A stretch of DNA of 7,402 bases, taken from contig CAZSTA010000184.1 of NCBI GenBank assembly GCA_964609495.1, positions 1 to 7,402 on the forward strand, given 5' to 3'. Origin of the DNA: CAZSTA01 sp964609495 [NCBI: uncultured bacterium] (GTDB taxonomy: Bacteria; CAZSTA01). Numbering within the stretch: the stretch's first letter is position 1; each line of letters begins with the position of its first letter. The notes beneath the pieces were generated by a model. The model ran no database searches. It was not told where the DNA came from and saw nothing but the letters and a program-made list of their open reading frames with translations. Positions 1 through 5,429 of this stretch are shown piece by piece. The translations under genes were made by a program, and so were the position numbers.

Positions 1-197
1 GATTAGCAACGTTCAGGGTATTATGACCTGTATTTCCTTCCTTTCGGTTGCGATGTAGATAAACCGCGCAGCCTGAGAAAATAATCCATTCGCAAAATCC
101 ATAGGATTTATTTCCCAATTTTGATGATGTTCTTGATATTCTTTGGAATTTATAGAGTTTTGTCGGGAAGATTTACGCGGCTGAAGGGAGAAATATA
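1..197. other. Upstream region with no supported gene
   Basis: No convincing gene is visible before the AbrB-like start codon at 198. The three forward frames are closed early by stops, and the only open reverse frame runs into the AbrB-like gene and resembles no family I know. The 3' part is AT-rich. It holds a TTGATA at 133-138 and a TATAGA at 151-156, but these are only 12 bp apart, too close for a normal sigma70 promoter. The clear signal is the ribosome binding site GGGAG at 186-190, 7 nt before ATG 198. Any promoter for the AbrB-like gene is unresolved. Confidence 0.5.
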
Positions 198-665
198 ATG
201 CCCCGAATTGTAAAAGGAGGAAAATATGTATATGGTTGGTCAAAAGTAGGAGATAGAGGGAAGATTGTAATTCCTAAGGAAGCAATAGAGGAATACAATT
301 TGATGGCATATAAAAATGTCATTTTAATACCTGGTAGCAAGCGTTCAGGAGGATTCGGTCTAACTACGGTGGGATTATTAAAGAATTCACCTCTAGCTGT
401 GATATTGGATAAAAATCCACAACTAGCTGAGTTTCAAGTATCCGAAGGAAAAGCAATAGAGATTAGGGGAAAAACATATTGTTGGGTAAGGATGCATAAT
501 GATGGTAGTATTACTGTTCCTGTAGAAGCGCTAAAGCGATATGGGATTAATCCTGGTGATCGTTTACTTTCAGTGAGAGGTAGTAATATCGCTATTGGCT
601 TTCCTGTGAGAGGCCCGATAATCGAGGAGGCAAAAAAACATTCTGAGATAGAACTGTTTGAATGA
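198..665 (+). CDS. Tandem AbrB/SpoVT-fold domain protein
   Basis: This is a 155-residue protein with two copies of the AbrB/MazE/SpoVT swapped-hairpin motif. Copy 1 covers about residues 14-55, with the core GKIVIPKEAIEEY and the turn VILIPGS. Copy 2 covers about 96-136, with the core GSITVPVEALKRYGINPGD and the turn LLSVRGS. Each core has the G-x-I-x-(I/V)-P pattern typical of the family. Two copies in one chain could form the double-hairpin fold as a single-chain pseudo-dimer, which most AbrB proteins build from two subunits. AbrB-fold proteins usually bind DNA as transcription regulators or antitoxins, so DNA binding is inferred, not shown. The basic, glycine-rich stretch GSKRSGGFG (46-54) is a possible DNA contact. 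The start ATG 198 has GGGAG 7 nt upstream. No toxin gene follows. It is more AT-rich than the permease genes and separated from them by 128 bp, so it is probably a separate unit. I recall similar full-length tandem proteins in other bacteria but cannot assign a target. Confidence 0.8.
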   Translation: MPRIVKGGKYVYGWSKVGDRGKIVIPKEAIEEYNLMAYKNVILIPGSKRSGGFGLTTVGLLKNSPLAVILDKNPQLAEFQVSEGKAIEIRGKTYCWVRMHNDGSITVPVEALKRYGINPGDRLLSVRGSNIAIGFPVRGPIIEEAKKHSEIELFE

Positions 666-793
666 GATTATACTAAATATCGAGCCTATCCTAAAACTAT
701 AACTCTTCGCCGAGACTCTGATAACATATGAAACAAAATTAGGAATTATAACATAATTAGAGATGATAACATACAGTAGATAGAGGTGTGAAT
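666..793 (+). promoter_or_regulatory. AT-rich leader of the first permease pair
   Basis: This gap must hold any promoter of the first permease operon. The best candidate is weak: ATGAAA at 728-733 as -35 and CATAAT at 752-757 as -10, with an 18-bp spacer. The word ATAACATA occurs three times (721-728, 748-755, 766-773), the outer two extended to TGATAACATA. They are same-orientation direct repeats and could bind a regulator or be chance in AT-rich DNA. The ribosome binding site GAGGTG at 783-788 sits 5 nt before ATG 794. No convincing terminator for the upstream gene is seen. Confidence 0.35.
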
Positions 794-2038
794 ATGTCCA
801 ATATCTTCAAGATAGCTGTCAGAAATGTCCTTCGTAATAGACGCAGATCCCTTCTTACCCTTATGGCAATTGGGATGGGAGTGATGCTATCCTTTACCTA
901 CAATGGGACGATGAAGGGGATGGTTCGGGATATGATAAACAATACCATCAATATGCAGACTGGACATCTCCAAGTCCATACCAAAGGGTATATGGATAGG
1001 GAATATCTTTTACCCCTCGATCTTCTTATCTCAGATCCCGATCTAGTTAAGGAGACGATAGAGGAGGTCGCCGAGGTAGAAGAGGTGGTATCCAGAATAG
1101 AATTTTATGCTATGCTAACCCCAGATAGGGAAAATGCTAAAAATGAAAGAATTGCCGGGGTCGGAATTCAGCCCGCGGCTGAGAAGAGGATTAGCTCGTT
1201 AATCGAGATAGTCGAAGGGAATTACCTGACCGAGGATGGAGAGGAGATCTTAATTGGGCGAAAGCTGGCGGAAAAAGCTGATCTCGAAGTGGGAGATTCG
1301 GTTATCCTTCTCGGTCAATCGGTTTGGGATGCTATAAGCGCGATTCGCCTAAAGGTAGTGGGAATATATAAAGTGGCCGATATCCCACAATACGAGGAGA
1401 ATTTCGCCTTTATACCTATATCCAGAGTTCAACAGTTGTTGGATATGGAAGATAAAGTTACGGAGATATCGGTCAAATTAGTTGACGGAGATCGGAATGA
1501 GGCGATAGCAGAATCTCTCGGAGAAAAACTTCAACAGAAAGGGATGGATTTAGAGGTTCACACCTGGCAACAGCTTAATCCTGCCTTAGTCGATTATATA
1601 AAGATCATAACTCCTTTCCTAGTTGGTCTAATAGGGATAATAGTTATATTGGTAGCTGGCGGAATATTAAATACTATGCTAATGGCTTTCCTAGAGCGTT
1701 TAAAGGAGATCGGAATGATGAAAGCTATGGGAGTTAGGAGCAGGGAGATAATGGCTCTCTTTATGACGGAGGCTGCCATAATCGGCTTTGTTGGTGCTGT
1801 CATAGGAGGTATATTAGGAAGCGCAGTAGTTTTATATTTCCAGATATATGGCTTCTCTATGGAGATGTGGGCTGATTATATGGAGGGTTTTCCGGTGCTC
1901 ACGATTCGAGGACTCTTCAGTTGGCCTACTCTCCTCAGCTATATCCTGCTGGGAATCGTCGTCTCTCTCCTATCGACTCTCTATCCAGCCTATCTCGCCT
2001 CAAAACTAGAGCCGGCGGAGGCTTTGCGCAGGGTATAA
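794..2038 (+). CDS. FtsX/MacB/LolC-E-type ABC permease P1 (type A)
   Basis: This inner-membrane ABC permease has 414 residues and the MacB/LolC topology. A basic N-terminus (RNVLRNRRRS) leads into TM1 at about 19-38. A periplasmic MacB-PCD-like domain follows at about 40-268, and the FtsX domain carries TM2 (about 271-297), TM3 (about 321-350) and TM4 (about 377-400). The cytoplasmic turn after TM2, ERLKEIGMMKAMG (301-313), is the family's ATPase-coupling segment. The tail LYPAYLASKLEPAEALRRV is the usual FtsX-domain ending. The periplasmic domain opens with TGHLQVHTKGY (56-66), shared by all four permeases here. I chose ATG 794 over GTG 788 because GAGGTG (783-788) is then 5 nt upstream, whereas GTG 788 lies on the Shine-Dalgarno itself; the shorter N-terminus also matches the paralogues. 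P2 follows after 32 bp, so they are probably cotranscribed and may form a LolC-LolE-like heterodimer. There is no ATPase domain in the chain. The substrate is unknown; lipoprotein, lipid or drug export are all possible for this family. Confidence 0.9.
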   Translation: MSNIFKIAVRNVLRNRRRSLLTLMAIGMGVMLSFTYNGTMKGMVRDMINNTINMQTGHLQVHTKGYMDREYLLPLDLLISDPDLVKETIEEVAEVEEVVSRIEFYAMLTPDRENAKNERIAGVGIQPAAEKRISSLIEIVEGNYLTEDGEEILIGRKLAEKADLEVGDSVILLGQSVWDAISAIRLKVVGIYKVADIPQYEENFAFIPISRVQQLLDMEDKVTEISVKLVDGDRNEAIAESLGEKLQQKGMDLEVHTWQQLNPALVDYIKIITPFLVGLIGIIVILVAGGILNTMLMAFLERLKEIGMMKAMGVRSREIMALFMTEAAIIGFVGAVIGGILGSAVVLYFQIYGFSMEMWADYMEGFPVLTIRGLFSWPTLLSYILLGIVVSLLSTLYPAYLASKLEPAEALRRV

Positions 2039-2070
2039 TCTGAAGCGACTCGCTTGGAAAGGAAAGGAAT

Positions 2071-3318
2071 ATGTTACTTTTAAAATTAGCCTTTAGAAAT
2101 ATAATGAGGAATTTCCGCCGATCGCTTATAAACTTTGCCGTGATAAGCTTTGGAGTATTTGTCTTAACAGTTATGATCGGATATTCAGATGGAGCTTTTA
2201 ACCAGGTCTTCAATTCCGTCCTCAAAACTAGAACTGGACATATTCAGATACATGCTAAGGGATATGTTGAAATCGAGGAAGAAAACGGAATCGGAGATGA
2301 AGAGTCGCTAAAGCTTACCATTCCCGATTACGAGGAGGTAAAGGAGATAACTAGATCGTTGCCTGAGGTTCAAGCTATCTCCTCGAGGATAAAATTTGTC
2401 GGTATGTTGAGCAATGGAATCGATACTGTTCCTGTCTTAGGAATGGGAATCGAGCCTGAGGAAGCTCAAATTACTTCCGTCATCAGGGTGATCCCTGGTC
2501 GTGGTCGATATCTAGCTAGTATAGATGAGAACAAGATAATGATAGGGAGGGCGCTGGCTTCGGTGATGAAGGTTGATGTAGGGGATACTCTTACCTTGGC
2601 GGTTGATACGAGCTATGGGGCGGTGAATGCTCTGGACTTCGAGGTCACAGGTATCTTCAGAGGCACTCCTGATTACGAAAAGGGGATGATCTATATCCCA
2701 CTCATTCAAGCTCAAAATCTGTTGGATATGGATGATGTAGCCTCGGAGATAGTTATACTTCTTGATGATCCGAATAATTCTTGGAATGTCGCTTCTCTCC
2801 TGAATAAAGAGATCGAGACCGAGGGATTAGAAGCTGCCCCTTGGCAGGACTTAGTCAAGGTTTTAGTGAGCTGGTTAAGAGCTGGGATTATAGAAATAAC
2901 GGTGATAAACTTGATCTTCTTTTTAATAGTCGCCTCAACTATCACTAATACTATGATGATGGCTGTTTTCGAGAGAACCCAGGAGATCGGGATGATTATG
3001 GCGATGGGGATGAAGAAAGTCCAGATAATAACCCTATTCGTCCTCGAGGGTAGTATCTTAGGCGTAATTAGCGCGATCTTCGGTTCTGCTTTAGGAGGAG
3101 CAGTCAACTATTATCTATCAATAGTTGGTATCGATTTTGGTATGGATATGAGTTCTCTGTCGATGCCCTTTGAGGGAAATGTAATCTATTTTAGCTTTAA
3201 GTTATCTACCCTTCTTTTATCCTTTTTCTTCGGAGTGCTTATAACTTCGATAGCCTCGCTCTATCCCGCGTATAAAGCCTCGAAGCTGGAACCAGGGGAG
3301 GCTCTGAGGACAGTATAA
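2071..3318 (+). CDS. FtsX/MacB/LolC-E-type ABC permease P2 (type B)
   Basis: This is the second permease of the first pair, 415 residues, with the same four-helix plan as P1. TM1 is at about 18-36, the large periplasmic domain at about 40-268, TM2 at about 272-297, TM3 at about 319-349 and TM4 at about 377-400. Family marks are TGHIQIHAKGY (55-65), the coupling turn ERTQEIGMIMAMG (301-313) and the ending YPAYKASKLEPGEALRTV. It is closer by eye to P4 than to P1. Both have SNG(I/V)DT in the periplasmic domain, a YGAxNxxDFxVxGIF stretch, and IGMI after TM2 where P1 and P3 have IGMM. It lacks the LPLD motif that the other three carry after the HxxGY motif and has an acidic segment there instead (EIEEENGIGDEE, 67-78). 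ATG 2071 has AAAGGA at 2058-2063, 7 nt upstream. It is followed by the inverted repeat that may end the transcript. The role is inferred as partner of P1 in an ABC exporter or extractor whose ATPase is not encoded here. Confidence 0.9.
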   Translation: MLLLKLAFRNIMRNFRRSLINFAVISFGVFVLTVMIGYSDGAFNQVFNSVLKTRTGHIQIHAKGYVEIEEENGIGDEESLKLTIPDYEEVKEITRSLPEVQAISSRIKFVGMLSNGIDTVPVLGMGIEPEEAQITSVIRVIPGRGRYLASIDENKIMIGRALASVMKVDVGDTLTLAVDTSYGAVNALDFEVTGIFRGTPDYEKGMIYIPLIQAQNLLDMDDVASEIVILLDDPNNSWNVASLLNKEIETEGLEAAPWQDLVKVLVSWLRAGIIEITVINLIFFLIVASTITNTMMMAVFERTQEIGMIMAMGMKKVQIITLFVLEGSILGVISAIFGSALGGAVNYYLSIVGIDFGMDMSSLSMPFEGNVIYFSFKLSTLLLSFFFGVLITSIASLYPAYKASKLEPGEALRTV

Positions 3319-3330
3319 TAATATAAAAGT

Positions 3331-3454
3331 AAATCTAAGTTAAAAATGAAAGTGAATTTCAATATCAGCTTTTGAAACTTTTTATCCAAGATAACGTAAT
3401 CTATCATACAGACTACAAAAACTATCTTGGTTTCTAAAGCTTTAACTTAGATTT
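3331..3454. repeat. Long imperfect inverted repeat, possible terminator
   Basis: The outer arms AAATCTAAGTTAAA (3331-3344) and TTTAACTTAGATTT (3441-3454) are perfect 14-bp reverse complements. Inside them, AGCTTTTGAAAC (3367-3378) pairs 11 of 12 with GTTTCTAAAGCT (3430-3441), sharing the base at 3441 with the outer arm. CCAAGATA (3386-3393) pairs perfectly with TATCTTGG (3423-3430), and GTAATC (3396-3401) pairs 5 of 6 with GACTAC (3411-3416). The left arm carries extra blocks of about 22 and 7 bp, so the two sides differ in length. A run of six T (3452-3457) overlaps the right end, so the structure could terminate the P1-P2 transcript, though the bulges make it an unusual terminator. It also looks like a small non-coding repeat element, because parts recur at 3515-3573. 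No transposase or clear target-site duplication is seen. Confidence 0.7.
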
Positions 3455-3509
3455 TTTCTTTATCAAACAAATTGTTCTGGACAAAATCGAATTTTAAATA
3501 AAAAATCTC

Positions 3510-3538
3510 TTGACAAATCTAGGTTAATGTGGTACAAT
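3510..3538 (+). promoter_or_regulatory. Sigma70-type promoter of tetR-P3-P4-lolA-like operon
   Basis: TTGACA at 3510-3515 is a perfect -35 box. TACAAT at 3533-3538 is a -10 box one base from consensus, and the spacer is exactly 17 bp. Transcription should begin near 3545, leaving a leader of about 48 nt before the tetR ATG at 3593. This is by far the clearest promoter in the window. It would be strong unless repressed, which fits a repressor site immediately downstream. Confidence 0.85.
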
Positions 3539-3573
3539 GAAACTAGAGAAACTATTTTAGTTTCCAAAGTTTA
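3515..3573. repeat. Shortened second copy of the 3331-3454 repeat
   Basis: AAATCTAGGTTAA at 3515-3527 matches the left end of the upstream repeat (3331-3343) with one mismatch. The stretch 3542-3572 matches 3412-3442 without gaps over about 31 bp, with six mismatches. Relative to the upstream copy, 54 bp of the middle are missing. The tetR promoter and the operator candidate lie inside this copy. It may therefore be a duplicated and internally deleted element taken over as the control region, or both copies may keep a shared regulator-binding site. Which is older cannot be told from the window. Confidence 0.55.
3548..3564. promoter_or_regulatory. Candidate TetR-family operator (palindrome)
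   Basis: GAAACTA TTT TAGTTTC is a perfect inverted repeat with 7-bp arms and a 3-bp centre, placed at the predicted transcription start region of tetR. An extra direct half-site GAAACTA lies at 3539-3545, overlapping the bases after the -10 box. A related but imperfect copy, AAAACTATCTTGGTTTC, is at 3418-3434 in the upstream repeat. Size, symmetry and position fit a TetR-family operator mediating autorepression. That the neighbouring TetR protein binds it is inferred. Confidence 0.6.
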
Positions 3574-3592
3574 ATTAGGGAGTTATCAAATT

Positions 3593-4177
3593 ATGCCCAA
3601 AGATGAAGAGAAACGAGAAATTATCTTAAAAGCCGCCCTAGAGAGATTCAAAAGATTTGGCTTTAGAAAGACAACGGTTGATGAGATAGCTAAGGATGCT
3701 AGAACAAGTAAGAGGACGATATATAAATATTTCACGAGTAAAGAGGAGATATTTAAGACCGCATATAGAGAGATGATGTATAAGGAGACCGCTAGAGTGA
3801 AGGAAATTATGGATAAACAACCCAGCGTGACAGATAAGTTGAAGCTAGGGTTTACTATTCGGAGGGAGATTATACCTCAGTTCAGCAAAGAATTTTTAGA
3901 GGATGTTAGTTTACCCGAAATTTGGGAAGGGGCTAGAGAATTCCGCCAAAAGCAGTTCGGAATGGTGGTTGAGATAATAGAAGAAGGCATCGCTAAGGGA
4001 GAATTAAAGCCAATCAACCCTCAGCTAGTAACTATGATGATAATAGGAATAGCTGATATTCTCCTCACTCCCGAATTTATACTCAATTCTGGCATCCCAT
4101 TCGAGGAGATAATAGAAGCTATTGAGGAGTTACTCTTCTATGGAATATGTAGAAGAGATGAAAGGAGGAATGAATAA
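3593..4177 (+). CDS. TetR/AcrR-family transcriptional regulator
   Basis: This 194-residue protein has the usual TetR-family length. The N-terminal DNA-binding domain is clear: helix 1 at about 5-22 (EKREIILKAALERFKRFGF), then the helix-turn-helix at about 27-47, with TTVDEIAKDARTSKRTIYKYF followed by the conserved SKEEIF. These match the family pattern T-x-x-x-I-A-x-x-A-x-x-S-x-x-T-x-Y-x-Y-F. The remainder (about 55-185) is a mostly helical ligand-binding and dimer domain that is not conserved between subfamilies, so the inducer is unknown. ATG 3593 has AGGGAG at 3577-3582, 10 nt upstream. The stop TAA 4175-4177 overlaps the ATG of P3 at 4177, so the regulator is translationally coupled to the transporter. 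As first gene of the operon behind a promoter with a palindromic site, it probably represses itself and P3-P4-lolA-like and lets go on binding a hydrophobic ligand. That model is inference. Confidence 0.92.
   Translation: MPKDEEKREIILKAALERFKRFGFRKTTVDEIAKDARTSKRTIYKYFTSKEEIFKTAYREMMYKETARVKEIMDKQPSVTDKLKLGFTIRREIIPQFSKEFLEDVSLPEIWEGAREFRQKQFGMVVEIIEEGIAKGELKPINPQLVTMMIIGIADILLTPEFILNSGIPFEEIIEAIEELLFYGICRRDERRNE
4161..4168 (+). promoter_or_regulatory. Strong ribosome binding site of P3 inside tetR
   Basis: AAAGGAGG lies within the last codons of tetR, 8 nt before ATG 4177. Together with the overlapping TAATG stop/start it supports translational coupling and fixes the P3 start. Confidence 0.85.
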
Positions 4178-5412
4178 TGAGATTTATAAAGATCGCTTGG
4201 CGCAACGTCTTCCGCAATAAGCGCCGTTCCTCTCTAGTTCTCATCACCATTGCCTCGGGGATTGGGATCTTTATAATCCTTAATAGCATAACGGCGGGTT
4301 TTATATCTGATGCGCTTACCAATACCATCGAAACTCAGACAGCTCACCTGCAAATCCATTCTGAAGGATATGAGGAGAAGTTGGATTTTCTCCCTCTGGA
4401 TATAGCTATAAGGGATTACCAAGAGCTGGAGGATGAACTTATGAAAGTTCCCGAGGTGAAAGCAGTAACCTCTCGCATAGAATTTGGGGGATTACTCGCT
4501 AAGGACGATCTCTCGATCGATCTTCTCGGGGTAGCTATTCAACCCGAGGATGAAATGAGGGTAGTCGAGAGGTTGAGAAATTCTATAAAGGAAGGAAGCT
4601 TCCTGAAGGAGGGAGAGGACGGGGTCCTGATAACCGAGGATACCGCCAAGCAGATAGAGGCTGAACTGGGAGATAAGTTGATCATCCTAGCTCCCACCTC
4701 CTATGGAGATCTGGGAGCGATAGAGGTGGAGCTAGTCGGCTTCTTCGATACCGGACTTATCACCCAGGATAACTCTATGATGATCATCGCTCTCGGAAGC
4801 GCCAAGAGATTGCTTGATATGGAGGGTCAAATCACTGAGATGATGATAATGCACCAGGATGATGAGGAGAGCGAGAGAGTAGCTGAGATCATCAGAGCTG
4901 GATTAAAGAATAAGGGACTTGAGATCAATACCTGGCAGCACTATAGCCAATGGCTCTTGGATATATTGAATATAACCTACCTATTCATTGGCATTCTAGC
5001 CTTTATAATTATCGTAGTTGCCTCCACCGGCATCATAAATACAATGTTGATGACCATCTTCGAGAGGACCAGGGAGATAGGAATGATGATGTCCCTGGGG
5101 ATGAGGAGAGCGACAGTTATGATCTTGTTCCTGATCGAGGCTCTGCTTCTAGGAGCTCTTGGTTCGGTTATAGGTTGTATCTTGGGAGGAAGCGTCAGTT
5201 GGTATTTATCTCGTAATCCAATATCTATTGCTGCCTCTGAAGTCGAGACGGCGTCAGAGTTCGGAATAGGTCAACAGCTCTATGCGATCTTCTCCACCTC
5301 AGACATAACCCTTGCCTTCTTCATAGGGGTTATAATCGCAACCTTAGGCGCTCTATATCCAGCTTATCGAGCCTCTAAAGTAGAACCGATCGAGGCTTTA
5401 CGCTTCGTATAA
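4177..5412 (+). CDS. FtsX/MacB/LolC-E-type ABC permease P3 (type A)
   Basis: This is the first permease of the second pair, 411 residues. A basic leader (RNVFRNKRRSS) precedes TM1 at about 18-37. The periplasmic domain spans about 40-262, with TM2 at about 266-291, TM3 at about 312-344 and TM4 at about 376-397. Family marks are the coupling turn ERTREIGMMMSLGMR (296-310) and the ending LYPAYRASKVEPIEALRFV. It groups by eye with P1: QT(A/G)HLQ, the IQP stretch after the SRIEF motif, NTMLM at the end of TM2 and IGMM in the coupling turn. Where the other three have TGH, P3 has TAHLQIH (55-61). The TM3-TM4 loop (about 345-375, ending IGQQLYAIFS) is longer and resembles P4 rather than P1. The start overlaps the tetR stop by one base and has an excellent Shine-Dalgarno. 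It probably pairs with P4; the ATPase partner is not in the window. Confidence 0.9.
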   Translation: MRFIKIAWRNVFRNKRRSSLVLITIASGIGIFIILNSITAGFISDALTNTIETQTAHLQIHSEGYEEKLDFLPLDIAIRDYQELEDELMKVPEVKAVTSRIEFGGLLAKDDLSIDLLGVAIQPEDEMRVVERLRNSIKEGSFLKEGEDGVLITEDTAKQIEAELGDKLIILAPTSYGDLGAIEVELVGFFDTGLITQDNSMMIIALGSAKRLLDMEGQITEMMIMHQDDEESERVAEIIRAGLKNKGLEINTWQHYSQWLLDILNITYLFIGILAFIIIVVASTGIINTMLMTIFERTREIGMMMSLGMRRATVMILFLIEALLLGALGSVIGCILGGSVSWYLSRNPISIAASEVETASEFGIGQQLYAIFSTSDITLAFFIGVIIATLGALYPAYRASKVEPIEALRFV

Positions 5413-5414
5413 TC

Positions 5415-5425
5415 GAGGAGGTGAT
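5415..5425 (+). promoter_or_regulatory. Ribosome binding site that decides the P4 start
   Basis: GAGGAGGTGAT is an extended match to the 16S rRNA anti-Shine-Dalgarno. The in-frame GTG at 5421 lies within it and so cannot sensibly be the start. TTG 5430 is 8 nt after the GGAGG core and gives an N-terminus matching P2 and P3 in length. ATG 5439 would be 17 nt away, too far. Confidence 0.8.
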
Positions 5426-5429
5426 TCAA

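Noticed and set aside
13-243. Reverse-strand open frame of 76 codons overlapping the AbrB-like start
   Set aside because: It overlaps the better-supported AbrB-like gene and its ribosome binding site, has no clear ribosome binding site of its own, and its product resembles no family I recognise. Its C-terminal half could be the remnant of something, but nothing supports that.
695-720. Possible terminator hairpin after the AbrB-like gene
   Set aside because: Only about three base pairs around TCT-TCGCCG-AGA can form and no T-run follows.
730-746. Possible TetR operator copy before P1 (GAAAC then TTAG)
   Set aside because: It matches the 3548-3564 palindrome at only 10 of 17 positions and lacks the right half-site, so TetR control of the first pair is not supported.
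1594-3107. Reverse-strand open frames inside P1 and P2
   Set aside because: They lie opposite membrane-helix coding sequence whose codon pattern keeps the antisense frame open. They have no plausible start signals or family likeness.
3345-3509. Riboswitch or small RNA in the long gap
   Set aside because: Apart from the inverted repeat I see no known riboswitch core, and no promoter that would start a separate RNA. The pairing is explained by the repeat.
4950-5216. Forward open frame in another phase inside P3
   Set aside because: It lies wholly within the P3 coding region, which has clear family motifs. The product is a His/Arg/Asp-rich jumble with no domain.
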